This document shows, piece after piece, positions 33,574 through 42,830 of a stretch of 64,000 nucleotides of DNA (within the stretch, counting starts at the first letter, position 1; every line of letters starts with the position of its first letter). Position numbers and translations under genes: made by a program. The stretch spans positions 1-64,000 of the forward strand of contig JACMLM010000056.1 in assembly GCA_014379595.1 (NCBI GenBank). The letters run 5' to 3'. Below the pieces are notes generated by a model that saw only the letters and a list, made by a program, of their open reading frames with translations, ran no database searches and was not told where the DNA came from. The DNA is from Anaerolineales bacterium. Its GTDB lineage: Bacteria > Chloroflexota > Anaerolineae > Anaerolineales > Villigracilaceae.

Positions 33574-34272
33574 CTAAACGGGGATGGTAAAAAAGAACGA
33601 ACTCCCTGCCCCTGCTTTACTCTCGAACCAAGTCTCGCCGTCGTGCAATTGAACGATATGCTCTACTATCTTTAATCCAAGGCCAAAGCCGAGTCGAGGG
33701 TCTTTCTTATCTTCGAGAATAGTTTCAAACGGCTCAAAGACCAGTTCCTGGTCTGCTTCTGCTATCCCAAGCCCTGTATCGCGAACTTCAAATAAAATAT
33801 TATTCGCTTCACGCGCAACGCGAACGGTGATATAGCCCTTGTCTGTAAATTTGACTGCGTTATGAATCAAATTCAATAAGACCTGTGATAGACGCATGGC
33901 GTCTCCTTCAATCGTTGGCAGGTTTTTTGCAATATCATCTTCCAATGTAACCCCGCCTTTTTGATCAACCAATTGATCTGCAATAGTCATTACACCGTCT
34001 AACAGGGCATAAATATCCACATCTTCCAGACTCAACTCCATTGTATCTGTAACGGTATGAGCATAATCTAGGAAGTCATTGACCTGCCCGATCAACGGAG
34101 CCACAGCTGCCTGCAAATGCTCAATTGGAGAATCTTTGATGTTGACATAATCTTCCAATTCTTCAATTTGATACAGCTTATTTATTTTCGCCTGCACATC
34201 AGCAAGTCCATCTCGCATGAAGACCGCAGATTTGTATAAGTATTCATTATTTTTTTCATCAGTAGTAGTCAT
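33574..34272 (-). CDS. Small soluble histidine kinase-like ATPase without an obvious H-box
   Basis: A protein of about 232 residues from ATG 34272 (MTTTDEKN); the ORF track adds seven residues. The C-terminal HATPase domain is complete: N-box LNLIHNAVKFTDKG, G1 DTGLGI, F-box FEPF and G2 GFGLGLKIV. The N-terminal about 90 residues are helical and resemble a dimerisation region (QVNDFLDYAHTV), but the usual H-E-L/I-R-x-P phosphoacceptor box is absent. There is no membrane segment or sensor domain. It is last in an operon after two membrane proteins, which may provide the signal. It could be a phosphotransfer-defective or Spo0B-like kinase. Confidence 0.8.
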   Translation of the reverse strand: MTTTDEKNNEYLYKSAVFMRDGLADVQAKINKLYQIEELEDYVNIKDSPIEHLQAAVAPLIGQVNDFLDYAHTVTDTMELSLEDVDIYALLDGVMTIADQLVDQKGGVTLEDDIAKNLPTIEGDAMRLSQVLLNLIHNAVKFTDKGYITVRVAREANNILFEVRDTGLGIAEADQELVFEPFETILEDKKDPRLGFGLGLKIVEHIVQLHDGETWFESKAGAGSSFFFTIPV

Positions 34273-34300
34273 TTTATTTCCCATTCCTTTCATATATTTT

Positions 34301-35143
34301 TTATTGCAAAGTCAATCGTTTTGATCTCGCCCGTAAAGTTAAGGCCAGTCCGACCACGCCTGAAAAAGCAAACATGAATATGAAAGCCCAGACGCCCGGT
34401 GCAAGTAAATCAACCTGTCGTTCGGCAGGAGCAGCTACACTAGTAAGTAGAATACCAGTGATGGTCAAAAACCCGGCAGAGAGTAAATTCAGCCCAATCA
34501 CCAAATCTTCCGCTGGCGTTTCGCCATAGTACGCCAGCCACCAACATCCCACGGCCGGCGTAAGGAAGGCTGAAGCGTACATTTGACCATGAAACGCATC
34601 CACCGGCCACGGCCAAAATCTGGTCAACGACTCTGGTGCAATGAGCAACCCCAAGCCATAGGCAGTCAAAAGCAAAGCCATTCCAAACAGCAACGAACGC
34701 CAAGAGGCTGGCATCTGAGTCGCTGGTGGAGCTTCTACATTCCTATACCAATACAAGTGCAAAGCCGAGTTGATTGGCAAAAAAATGTACAACGGCCAAA
34801 AAACCAGATACGTTGCCATGCGTGACCAGGCAAAACTTTCCCAATGGATAAACATGACCAGCATCACAGATGCTGTAAATACAAAGATCATCCACAAGAT
34901 CAATCGCCCCGGCGACCAGCGTTTGGTAACCCAAAGAATGATCAAGGGAATATAGGCTGAAAAGTAAATCGTGCCTACAAAACGAGAGTTATAAGGCGGA
35001 ATTTCCCAAGCCCACAAATTCTGCGCAACACCTGGAAGAAAAAAAAGCAGAACAGCGGCCATAAAAACAACTGAACATTCTACCCATGTGATCCAATACA
35101 AATACGATGGAATAGTTGGATTCTTTTCTGAGGTATCAAACAT
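34301..35143 (-). CDS. Polytopic membrane protein of the FWPWPxDAFHGQMY family
   Basis: A 280-residue integral membrane protein with about eight helices. It shares with the 49546-50379 protein the motif RFWPWPVDAFHGQMYASAFLT, the F-V-G-T-I-Y-F entry helix and the LPINSALHLYW loop, and more weakly matches 6926-7747. The motif looks like a conserved extramembrane or pore-lining element; I know no function for it. It is encoded 28 bases upstream of the histidine kinase and 33 bases downstream of a DUF4383-like gene on the same strand. Confidence 0.7.
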   Translation of the reverse strand: MFDTSEKNPTIPSYLYWITWVECSVVFMAAVLLFFLPGVAQNLWAWEIPPYNSRFVGTIYFSAYIPLIILWVTKRWSPGRLILWMIFVFTASVMLVMFIHWESFAWSRMATYLVFWPLYIFLPINSALHLYWYRNVEAPPATQMPASWRSLLFGMALLLTAYGLGLLIAPESLTRFWPWPVDAFHGQMYASAFLTPAVGCWWLAYYGETPAEDLVIGLNLLSAGFLTITGILLTSVAAPAERQVDLLAPGVWAFIFMFAFSGVVGLALTLRARSKRLTLQ

Positions 35144-35176
35144 GTATGTACTGCTCCAATATGAAAAGGTTTTCGA

Positions 35177-35626
35177 TCAATTCACAAGCTGCTGCTGGCT
35201 GCCAGCAAAAAATCCCAAGTATGCACCAATGACAGCCTCTAAACCGTGCAGCCAAATATCGTGCCCATAGAGTGGAAACCAACCAAACATCGTATTGTAC
35301 ATAGGGAATAAGCCCATGACTGTCAAAATGCCTAAAGTGACAGCCAAGCCTTGCGCAAAAAGCCGTGACGTTGAATATTGCTTGTAAGCCAACAAGCCCA
35401 ACACACCCACCGTGAAGTGGAATATGTTATGAAGTATATTTATCGGGAATAAACCGAGCAGATAACCATGACTGGTCGACATATTATGAAGAGGCATGGC
35501 ATCAGCAGGAGGTGGTTGAGTAATTACCGGCAAAAATCCCCCGATGCCCGCCAGGACAAATAAAATCCCCACGATCAGGGAGAAATAACGCGTAAGAGTC
35601 ACTGTTTGATTAAGGGGTTGTATCAC
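35177..35626 (-). CDS. DUF4383-like membrane protein
   Basis: A 149-residue protein with four membrane helices. The GYLLGLFPINILHNIFHFTVGVLGLLA segment and the final YGHDIWLHGLEAVIGAYLGFF helix match the pattern of DUF4383 proteins (G-x-L-x-G-x-F-x-V-N-x-x-H-N-x-x-H). Function is unknown in the family. It is the first gene of a minus-strand run with a polytopic membrane protein and a histidine kinase, which together may form a membrane sensing unit. Confidence 0.75.
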   Translation of the reverse strand: MIQPLNQTVTLTRYFSLIVGILFVLAGIGGFLPVITQPPPADAMPLHNMSTSHGYLLGLFPINILHNIFHFTVGVLGLLAYKQYSTSRLFAQGLAVTLGILTVMGLFPMYNTMFGWFPLYGHDIWLHGLEAVIGAYLGFFAGSQQQLVN

Positions 35627-35714
35627 GGCTACACCTCCATCATATATTCATTGAGAATTTTACAAGAGTTTTATGAAGCCAAATTATACACTCGTTCCAC
35701 TAGCTATCTAAAAG

Positions 35715-35748
35715 AAAAACTCTTCACTGTAGCCAATGAAGAGTTTTT
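35715..35748 (-). terminator. Bidirectional terminator
   Basis: AAAAACTCTTCA (35715-35726) pairs with TGAAGAGTTTTT (35737-35748) over a 10-nt loop, with T-runs on both strands. It closes the WD40 lipoprotein gene on the minus strand. Confidence 0.85.
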
Positions 35749-35768
35749 TATACACATTATCTATTGTA

Positions 35769-36668
35769 TTAACGCTGAGTCTGCCACAACTGCAATGTCC
35801 CCTCATAACTGAGAATTGCCAGAGTCATGCCATTTGGATTCCAAGCCATGTCAACGGATTGGTCTACAGATTTAAATCCGCCCACAATTTCACCAGAAAC
35901 GGCATCAACAATAAGTACAACGCCACGCGGATCTGAAATCGCAATTCGGCTTGCATCAGGTGAAACCGCAAAGACTTCCGCTTGTGCGACAGGAAATTTT
36001 CCAAGTTCTTCCACAGTTCCATCTGTTACTTTCATGACAAAAATTGCTGTTTGTCCAGTTAATTCGCCTGCCCCATAAAGAGAGGAACTGTCAGCATTCC
36101 AACTTAATGCCCGGCGTGGTTTGGTATAAGGCAACTCAAATTCCTGAGTCATCACCCATGTATTTGTATCCCAAAGCTGAATTACACTTTGTGCATCTCC
36201 CGCCAGCGTTGCTAATATTGCTCCATTTGGACTCCATGCCACGCCATATTGATCAGTATCCGCTTGAACATCCTGAATGTGCGCTATTTGATTATCCCCG
36301 TCAAAGTCCCAGATCGTGATCGTAGGATTCTTAAAACCGTTCACTGTGGCAAATTGAGTCTCATCAGAATTCCAAGTAACGCCAAGGGCGCCGTTATCTG
36401 GTTCCAGTACCGCTTGTATTTCGTTCAAATCATCACGCAAAAGTGTTATCTCGCCGCCAGATGCTACTGCAAGTGTTTCTCCATCGAAACTCCAGGCAAG
36501 TGTATAGGCAGTCCCTGTTTGGGTTTCGAGTTCAACTTGCCTAAGCAACATGGGGTTGGCGTCTGAAGTAGCTGATGGCATGACCGTTGGGGTCGAAGCT
36601 GGCGTCACCGCTCCGCCACATGCGGCAAGTAGTACTCCAAGTATGATTAGCAAAAATATTTTACGCAT
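35769..36668 (-). CDS. WD40-repeat lipoprotein
   Basis: A 299-residue lipoprotein with signal peptide and lipobox LAAC, an Ala/Thr/Pro-rich linker and about six WD40-type repeats (AWSFDGETLAVASGG, TWNSDETQFATV, AWSPNGAILATLAG, SWNADSSSLYGAG, SPDASRIAISD, AWNPNGMTLAIL), enough for one propeller. AGGAGGT lies just before the ATG. It should be displayed outside the cytoplasmic membrane as a binding scaffold. No enzymatic domain is present. It precedes nothing obviously related: the ABC exporter genes upstream end 58 bases before it. Confidence 0.85.
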   Translation of the reverse strand: MRKIFLLIILGVLLAACGGAVTPASTPTVMPSATSDANPMLLRQVELETQTGTAYTLAWSFDGETLAVASGGEITLLRDDLNEIQAVLEPDNGALGVTWNSDETQFATVNGFKNPTITIWDFDGDNQIAHIQDVQADTDQYGVAWSPNGAILATLAGDAQSVIQLWDTNTWVMTQEFELPYTKPRRALSWNADSSSLYGAGELTGQTAIFVMKVTDGTVEELGKFPVAQAEVFAVSPDASRIAISDPRGVVLIVDAVSGEIVGGFKSVDQSVDMAWNPNGMTLAILSYEGTLQLWQTQR

Positions 36669-36726
36669 AGTACCTCCTGCGAACTATACACCGCATAAAG
36701 CACTGTGGTTCCCCTGCAATAATCCA

Positions 36727-38523
36727 TTACTCCTGAAATCCCGTCTTATATAGCTCGTAATACATTCCTTGTTTTCCCAACAACTCGCTATGCTTTCCTT
36801 CTTCTACGATCTTGCCATCGTGAATAACCACGATCCGATCTGCATTTGTGATGGTGGATAACCTATGTGCGATCACAAAGGATGTGCGCCCTTTCAACAA
36901 TCTGGTCAGTGCAGATTGAATGATCTGCTCCGTTTGAATATCCACTGAAGATGTGGCCTCATCCAAAATTAAAATGCGCGGGTCTGCTAACAAGGCACGC
37001 GCGAACGAGATTAACTGTCTCTGCCCCACACTTAGCAAAACACCGCCCTCTTCTACTGAAGTTTCGTATCCGTTTTTTAGCCTCAAAATAAAATCATCTG
37101 CACCAACAGCTTTCGCCGCCGCGATCACATCTTCATCACTGGCATTCAATCGTCCAAATAAAATATTTTCTTTTACCGAGCCATTAAACAAAAATGGATC
37201 CTGTAACACCATACCCATTTGTTTGCGCAGCGATTGCTGAGTCACCGTCCGCAGATCAAATCCATCCACGCGCACACAGCCGTCCGTTGGGTCATGGAAG
37301 CGCGTCAACAGCTTCACAATTGTCGTCTTGCCCGCGCCCGTCTCCCCCACAAACGCGACAGTCTCACCCGCGTGGATATCCAGATCAATTTGATCGAGGA
37401 CTAAAGTCGGATCATCGGAATAATGAAAGGAGATATTTTCGAATCGGACTCCGCCGCTAATTGCCGGCAAAGCTTGAGCATTCTCTGCATCTTGAACTTC
37501 CACCTCAGTCTTAAGCAACTCGAGGATGCGCTCCCCACCCGCCATTGTGGATTGCAACGTATCAAAGCGGCGACTCAGATCACGAATCGGTTCAAAGAAA
37601 CGGTCAACATACAATACGAATGCGATCAACACACCCGGCGTAATAGACTCGCCCAACACAGCAGTGCCGCCCACATAAATGACCAACGCCGTTGCTGCCG
37701 CACCAAGCACATCCACAACGGGAGTGAACACAGAAGCAACCTTCGCCGCATCTAGGCTGGTCTCATAAAAATAACGATTAATATAATTTCGAAAATTTAA
37801 ATAATTATGTTCCTGGCGCGAAAAGGCCTGCACCACACGCACGCCGTTAATATTTTCTGCCAGAGTTGAGTTTGCCCATGAGACCGCCGCGCGCACTTTG
37901 CGATAATTCTTACGCGCTACATTTCTGAATGCAATCGTCGCAAAAATCATAATTGGCAGTACTGCAAACGTCAGCAAGGATAATTTTAGATTTAAAGTAA
38001 GCATGGCAATCAGCGTACCTACGATGCCAAGCAAATTACGCACAATTGCCAGTACTGCCCAGGTGATAAACTCACGCAATGTGCCCACGTCATTGATCAC
38101 ACGCGTGATCACGCGACCAACACTGTAACGATTATAGAAGCCTAAAGAAAGTTTTTGCAAATGATTGAACATTGCTGTGCGCACGTCATACAATACGTAC
38201 TGTCCCACGCGTGACATGATCCGCACGCGTAAATAATTCACAAACAACTGTACAATGGATACCGCTAGAAAGATCAAGACAATATTCTTCAAAGCTACAG
38301 GGTCTTTGGCCGTGATGCCATTGTCAATTGCCAGCTTCACAAAGTATGGGCCTGAAACCGCCGCCACCGTAACCAATATCATCAGGAATAATGCGATCAG
38401 CATTTGCCCTGCATATGGCTTCACGAATTGCAAAAGTCCGCGCGCCACTTTGGGATCGTAGCCCTTATCCAGCGATTCTTCTGATTGTGTAATAAATGTT
38501 GGAGGAATGATTTTTATTGCCAT
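36727..38523 (-). CDS. Heterodimeric ABC exporter half-transporter, catalytic subunit (second exporter)
   Basis: A 598-residue half transporter with a six-helix membrane domain (about 30-320) and an ATPase domain with Walker A GETGAGKTT, degenerate signature LSVGQ and intact Walker B ILILDEATSSVD. The VGQ signature and canonical Glu mark it as the BmrD/LmrD-like member of an asymmetric pair with the gene upstream, four bases away. It is the same arrangement as the exporter at 618-4533, so the window encodes two such heterodimers. It probably exports amphipathic compounds, lipids or peptides; the substrate is unknown. Confidence 0.9.
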   Translation of the reverse strand: MAIKIIPPTFITQSEESLDKGYDPKVARGLLQFVKPYAGQMLIALFLMILVTVAAVSGPYFVKLAIDNGITAKDPVALKNIVLIFLAVSIVQLFVNYLRVRIMSRVGQYVLYDVRTAMFNHLQKLSLGFYNRYSVGRVITRVINDVGTLREFITWAVLAIVRNLLGIVGTLIAMLTLNLKLSLLTFAVLPIMIFATIAFRNVARKNYRKVRAAVSWANSTLAENINGVRVVQAFSRQEHNYLNFRNYINRYFYETSLDAAKVASVFTPVVDVLGAAATALVIYVGGTAVLGESITPGVLIAFVLYVDRFFEPIRDLSRRFDTLQSTMAGGERILELLKTEVEVQDAENAQALPAISGGVRFENISFHYSDDPTLVLDQIDLDIHAGETVAFVGETGAGKTTIVKLLTRFHDPTDGCVRVDGFDLRTVTQQSLRKQMGMVLQDPFLFNGSVKENILFGRLNASDEDVIAAAKAVGADDFILRLKNGYETSVEEGGVLLSVGQRQLISFARALLADPRILILDEATSSVDIQTEQIIQSALTRLLKGRTSFVIAHRLSTITNADRIVVIHDGKIVEEGKHSELLGKQGMYYELYKTGFQE

Positions 38524-38527
38524 AATA

Positions 38528-40357
38528 TTACGTATTTGACCTTCTCTGCATCAACGTATTCTCATGTTCTTCACGATTTGAGCTTGACTCGGCAATCTCT
38601 TCCAAAGCTTCCATCTCTTCTGTGAATGTTGCATGACCTACCAATTGCAGATCATGTATCTCTTTATATAAGCCGCCTTCACGCAGTAACTCATCATGTG
38701 TGCCGCGTTGGACAATACGTCCCTTATCCATCACCAGGATCATATCCGCGCGGCGCACAGTAGACAAACGATGAGCGATCACAAACGTGGTTCTGCCTTC
38801 CATCAATGTATCCAATGCCGACTGGATCAATTGCTCAGTTTGTGTATCCACACTTGAAAGTGAATCATCCAATATCAAAATACGTGGATTCATCAGCAAG
38901 GCGCGCGCAATTGCCACTCGCTGACGCTGTCCGCCCGACAAAGTTACGCCCCTTTCACCAACGACAGTTTCATATCCATTTGGAAAGCCTTCAATGAATT
39001 CATCCGCTTGAGCTGCTTTTGCAGCTGCAACCACTTCATCAAATGTTGCCTCAGGTCTGCCATAAGCAATATTATTTTTTATCGAATCAGAAAACAATAA
39101 CGATGTTTGCAAAACAATACCAATTTGCTTTCGTAAAGAAACCAAATCCAGTTCACGAACATCCTCCCCATCCACCATCAAAACGCCTTCACTGACATCA
39201 TAAAATCGCGGGATCAAATTTACCAAAGACGTTTTTCCCGAACCCGTTGGTCCGATCAGCGCAACGAGACGATTCGGCTCAACCTTCAAATTGATTCCGT
39301 CCAATGAGGCTATTCTTTCGTTTAGATATTTCAGACCTACATCACGAAATTCCACCTCTCCACGCAATGTCTCTAACTTGATGGCATTCGTTGATGATTG
39401 AATCTCTGGCTCAACATCCAAAACTTCCAACACGCGTTGAGCGCCCGCTGCCGCTTCTCCGCCTGCGTTCACCAAGCCTGTTAGCGCCTGTGCAGGCTCA
39501 GCCATCATCAAAATGTAAGCATTGAATGCCACGATTGTGCCGATAGTAAGAGTCCCATCCATGACCATTTGGCCGCCGAACCATAAGATCAACATCGTGC
39601 TAACTAATGTCAGCCAGTTGGTAGTTGGCATGATCTTCGCCCATTCATCGATCACCCTGATCCATGTCTTGAAAACATTTTTGTTTGCTTTTTCAAAACG
39701 TTCGATCTCATAATTCTCACGCGCAAAGGCTCGTACCACCTGCACACCTGTTACATTTTCCTGCAAACGATTTGAAACGTCACCAACAGCCGTATCCACA
39801 GCAAAGAATAATGCACTAACCTTTGTCCCAAAACTGGTTGTCATAATAATGAGGGGAATGATCGGCAGCAGGGAAATAATTGCCAGTGTTGGATTCACTG
39901 AAAACATCACCAACAAGATGCCAAGCGATAAAAACACAAAGCGCACAAGTTCAGCAATAGACGAGCCTGCAAATTTTTCAATCGAACGCACATCTTCGAT
40001 ACAACGCGAGATCAACTGTCCACTTTGGATATGGTCATGGTATGTAAATGGCAAATGCTGAATATGGTCATACATGCGATTTCGCAAGTCATAGCCCACT
40101 GCAACAGCGATCCATTCGGAAATGTAGCGGTGAAACAAATTTAGTATTGCTGAACCAAGCCCCAGTATAAATAAAAGAAGCGCCGAGCGGACAAGATTAT
40201 TGGTCTGTCCGCCAACAAGTCCATCGTCGATTACAGATTGAATAATGCGCGGCACCAGCAGGTTGAGGCCAGTGAGCGTCAACAACATCACAAGCGTAGC
40301 CGCCACCTGCCAGCGATAAGGTTTGAGGAAAATAGAGATGCGAAGTAAATTTTTCAT
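38528..40357 (-). CDS. Heterodimeric ABC exporter half-transporter, degenerate-Walker-B subunit (second exporter)
   Basis: A 609-residue half transporter with a six-helix membrane domain, Walker A GPTGSGKTS, intact signature LSGGQRQR and Walker B ILILDDSLSSVD with Asp at the catalytic Glu position. It is the BmrC-like member and is encoded first, as in the other exporter. The C-terminus has a charged tail (EEMEALEEIAESSSNREEHENT). A TTGAAC / TATCCT pair with 18-nt spacing about 20-50 bases upstream of the ATG may be its promoter. Unlike the first exporter, no leader ORF or terminator precedes it. Confidence 0.9.
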   Translation of the reverse strand: MKNLLRISIFLKPYRWQVAATLVMLLTLTGLNLLVPRIIQSVIDDGLVGGQTNNLVRSALLLFILGLGSAILNLFHRYISEWIAVAVGYDLRNRMYDHIQHLPFTYHDHIQSGQLISRCIEDVRSIEKFAGSSIAELVRFVFLSLGILLVMFSVNPTLAIISLLPIIPLIIMTTSFGTKVSALFFAVDTAVGDVSNRLQENVTGVQVVRAFARENYEIERFEKANKNVFKTWIRVIDEWAKIMPTTNWLTLVSTMLILWFGGQMVMDGTLTIGTIVAFNAYILMMAEPAQALTGLVNAGGEAAAGAQRVLEVLDVEPEIQSSTNAIKLETLRGEVEFRDVGLKYLNERIASLDGINLKVEPNRLVALIGPTGSGKTSLVNLIPRFYDVSEGVLMVDGEDVRELDLVSLRKQIGIVLQTSLLFSDSIKNNIAYGRPEATFDEVVAAAKAAQADEFIEGFPNGYETVVGERGVTLSGGQRQRVAIARALLMNPRILILDDSLSSVDTQTEQLIQSALDTLMEGRTTFVIAHRLSTVRRADMILVMDKGRIVQRGTHDELLREGGLYKEIHDLQLVGHATFTEEMEALEEIAESSSNREEHENTLMQRRSNT

Positions 40358-40439
40358 AAGCGGGGTGTTGAGGATACCATAAGAGTTGTGGAGGGTTCAA
40401 GATATTTTGTTTAGAAACTATTCCCTGACGCGATAAAAA

Positions 40440-41210
40440 CTATTTATTACCACCGCCCGTTAATTGTCCGCCGCCATTTATGCTTATGCTTAAAGTTGGT
40501 TCGCCAAAATAAGTTACATTCCCACTTCCATCAATCGTGACATCCATTTTTTCAACTGTCCATACCTGGACAGAGCCCGAACCAATTAAATCAATATTTG
40601 CATTTGTGCTTTTGAAATCTGCCCCAAGGAATGTGCCTGAGCCAAGCTCAACCATTAAGTCCGCTGTTTGGCCGCTTTCAATAATAACTGCGCCAGCATT
40701 TTTTGAAATAATAGATACAGAATTAGAATTTACAGAGTCTGCAGCAATGCTACCTGAATCATTGATAATAAATTTCAAATTGCTCACTTTGATATCACCG
40801 AGGTCCATTCTACTGGAACCATTAATCGTCAATTCAAGGTTATCTGATGTATAAGCGGGAATTTTTATAACGCCGGAGCCATTCAAAACTACACTTGATA
40901 AATCCTTTACGAAAAGCTTATAGGTTATGGATGAATTGGTTGGCAAATCTATTTCAGAGGAAATCGTCAATATTCGATCAATTACTTTGGCTGCTATGGA
41001 AGAAGTTATAGCAGGATCACCACTTATTTCTAACGACTCGTTTGTTCCTTGATAAATCTCCATAACACCGGGTGTGTTCATTGTCACAGATTCAAAATCT
41101 TTGATATCAGAATTATCTTGTACAGGGGGTTGTTCATTTACCGAGGGAGAACAACCCGAAAGAATGAAGCAAAAAATGACTAAAGAGTACACAAATATTT
41201 TTCTGCTCAT
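40440..41210 (-). CDS. Lipoprotein with GIN/DUF2807 (head-GIN, adhesin-like) domain
   Basis: A lipoprotein of about 256 residues starting at ATG 41210, with AAAGGAG upstream (MSRKIFVYSLVIFCFILSGC, lipobox LSGC). It carries a right-handed beta-helix-like DUF2807 domain with repeated short strands (VVLNGSGVIKI, LTINGSSRMDL, FIINDSGSIAA, VTIDGSGNVTYFG, SISINGGGQLTGG). This domain is described as putative auto-transporter adhesin head GIN, but here it is only a surface lipoprotein. It follows the acyltransferase gene by 22 bases, so they probably share a transcript. The role is unknown, perhaps cell-surface binding. Confidence 0.82.
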   Translation of the reverse strand: MSRKIFVYSLVIFCFILSGCSPSVNEQPPVQDNSDIKDFESVTMNTPGVMEIYQGTNESLEISGDPAITSSIAAKVIDRILTISSEIDLPTNSSITYKLFVKDLSSVVLNGSGVIKIPAYTSDNLELTINGSSRMDLGDIKVSNLKFIINDSGSIAADSVNSNSVSIISKNAGAVIIESGQTADLMVELGSGTFLGADFKSTNANIDLIGSGSVQVWTVEKMDVTIDGSGNVTYFGEPTLSISINGGGQLTGGGNK

Positions 41211-41232
41211 TTTTTCAACTCCTTTAAAAACA

Positions 41233-42720
41233 CTATGTCGGGGCAGAAGTCTGTTTGTAAATTCCAAAAAACTTAAATAGCAGGCGGACAGCAAGAGAAA
41301 GCCCGAGCACTAGTACCCAATCTATGATAAAGATACTGCGCGGAAAGTTTTCAAATTGACCCAGGGAATATGCTGTAAAGATAATACCAGCCAGAACTAC
41401 AGAACCAATCGTCACAGAGAGTAGAACGGGGCGAGCAAGTTGTTGAAACGAACCATATAGATTGTTTGGGTTAAAGGTATTAAAAGTCGCAGAAAGAACT
41501 GTACGCAAAAGAAAAGCTGACCAAAACATCAATAAAGCAGTTGAACGATAGGAAAGGATTTCTTTTCGACCTTCAAAGCGGAAGTTAAAGGAAATGTAAA
41601 CCGAAGCAGCAATAATCACAAGGTCCAGAATAAGAAGCGGCATACTGATATTTTTCAAAATATTCTTTAACCAGTTACGCAGCGGACGGTCAATATAAAA
41701 ATGAGCAAACACCCCAATAGCGATCATCAGCGGAATAAAGGTATAGTCAAAAACAAGCCGGGGATTGGCCAAAGATGAATTTTCCAGAGCACGTTCGTAA
41801 ATCCAGACAACGGGTACATGTAAGATATACAATGCGTACGCTGTTTCGCCTAGAGCAACCAGTGCTGGACGATTTAGAAAAATTGAAAGACGGGTTTTAT
41901 CCATGGCAAGGCTAACGATAATGAGAGTTAGTATGGGAGCCAGAAGTCCCGCCATCGGTTGAAGGTTGTACGGAAGTTGGGGGAAAATACTGCTCGCAAT
42001 TGTATAAGCTGCTGCAAGAAAAATGGATCCCGCAAGGATAAACAAATTGGTGGAGGGTTTAATAACTTGATCCTGCCCAACACGTAAAAACCAAATACCA
42101 CCCACAGCACCCATAATAAATGAATTCAAATGGAAAAGAGGAAAATAGACAATAAAATTCCGATATTGCGGATATATACCGCTCCAAAGACTCTCATAAA
42201 TAAGTTGGCTGAGCATCCACAGAATTAGTGAAGTCCAGATCAGTTTTTTCGTAGACTGCTTATATGCCCATAAAATAAAAAATGGAAACACAGCATAAAA
42301 GAAAAACTCAACGGTCATTGACCATGATGCATAATTGAAAGACTGCGCATAAGTTGGTATCCAAGCCTGCAAGACAAAAATATTCGCAAGAATTTTCTGC
42401 GGCTTGACCCTTGCAACAAAATCAATATAGTAATAACAAACCATTAAAAACGAGATGATGTACAAAGGGTAAATACGAACGAAACGCGCGGTCCAATAAC
42501 TGGCGATATCAAATTTCTCCTTGGGACGGAAATATACGAGCGACATGACAAATCCCGAAAGCACATATAAATAACTAACACCGGTTGGCGCCGCGTGTAA
42601 AAGAGCAGAGATCGGAAAAATGTTTAATAACGAAAAATACACCCCTCCCCCACCGTGATAGAACAGAACCAACAGAATTGCAATAAAACGCGTAGAAGTT
42701 AATTGATCGAGTCTTTTCAT
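41233..42720 (-). CDS. Acyltransferase 3 family membrane protein (OafA/YrhL-like)
   Basis: A 495-residue polytopic membrane protein. The family start LDQLTSTRFIAILLVLFYHGGGG contains the catalytic-type His (FYH). The RFVRIYPLY motif follows, and about ten helices make up the acyltransferase-3 core to about residue 350. The C-terminal about 140 residues add four more helices (YVDRPLRNW, then ISMPLLILDLVIIAASVYISFNF), which is unusual compared with the bare family. Members O-acylate sugars, lipids or peptidoglycan at the membrane. The acceptor is unknown. Confidence 0.85.
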   Translation of the reverse strand: MKRLDQLTSTRFIAILLVLFYHGGGGVYFSLLNIFPISALLHAAPTGVSYLYVLSGFVMSLVYFRPKEKFDIASYWTARFVRIYPLYIISFLMVCYYYIDFVARVKPQKILANIFVLQAWIPTYAQSFNYASWSMTVEFFFYAVFPFFILWAYKQSTKKLIWTSLILWMLSQLIYESLWSGIYPQYRNFIVYFPLFHLNSFIMGAVGGIWFLRVGQDQVIKPSTNLFILAGSIFLAAAYTIASSIFPQLPYNLQPMAGLLAPILTLIIVSLAMDKTRLSIFLNRPALVALGETAYALYILHVPVVWIYERALENSSLANPRLVFDYTFIPLMIAIGVFAHFYIDRPLRNWLKNILKNISMPLLILDLVIIAASVYISFNFRFEGRKEILSYRSTALLMFWSAFLLRTVLSATFNTFNPNNLYGSFQQLARPVLLSVTIGSVVLAGIIFTAYSLGQFENFPRSIFIIDWVLVLGLSLAVRLLFKFFGIYKQTSAPT

Positions 42721-42755
42721 CCAGTCCTCATAAATTGGCTGCCCTATTCTACTTG

Positions 42756-42787
42756 AAAAAATCGGGCTGACAGTAGGTCGGCCCGAT
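42756..42787 (-). terminator. Intrinsic terminator after the CAP-LysM gene
   Basis: On the minus strand ATCGGGC...GCCCGAT with an inner GAC/GTC pair is followed by TTTTT(C), 44 bases past the CAP-LysM stop. Confidence 0.8.
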
Positions 42788-42830
42788 GACTAGTAAATTA
42801 AAAAAAAACGAGGTTGATCAGCTTTATACT

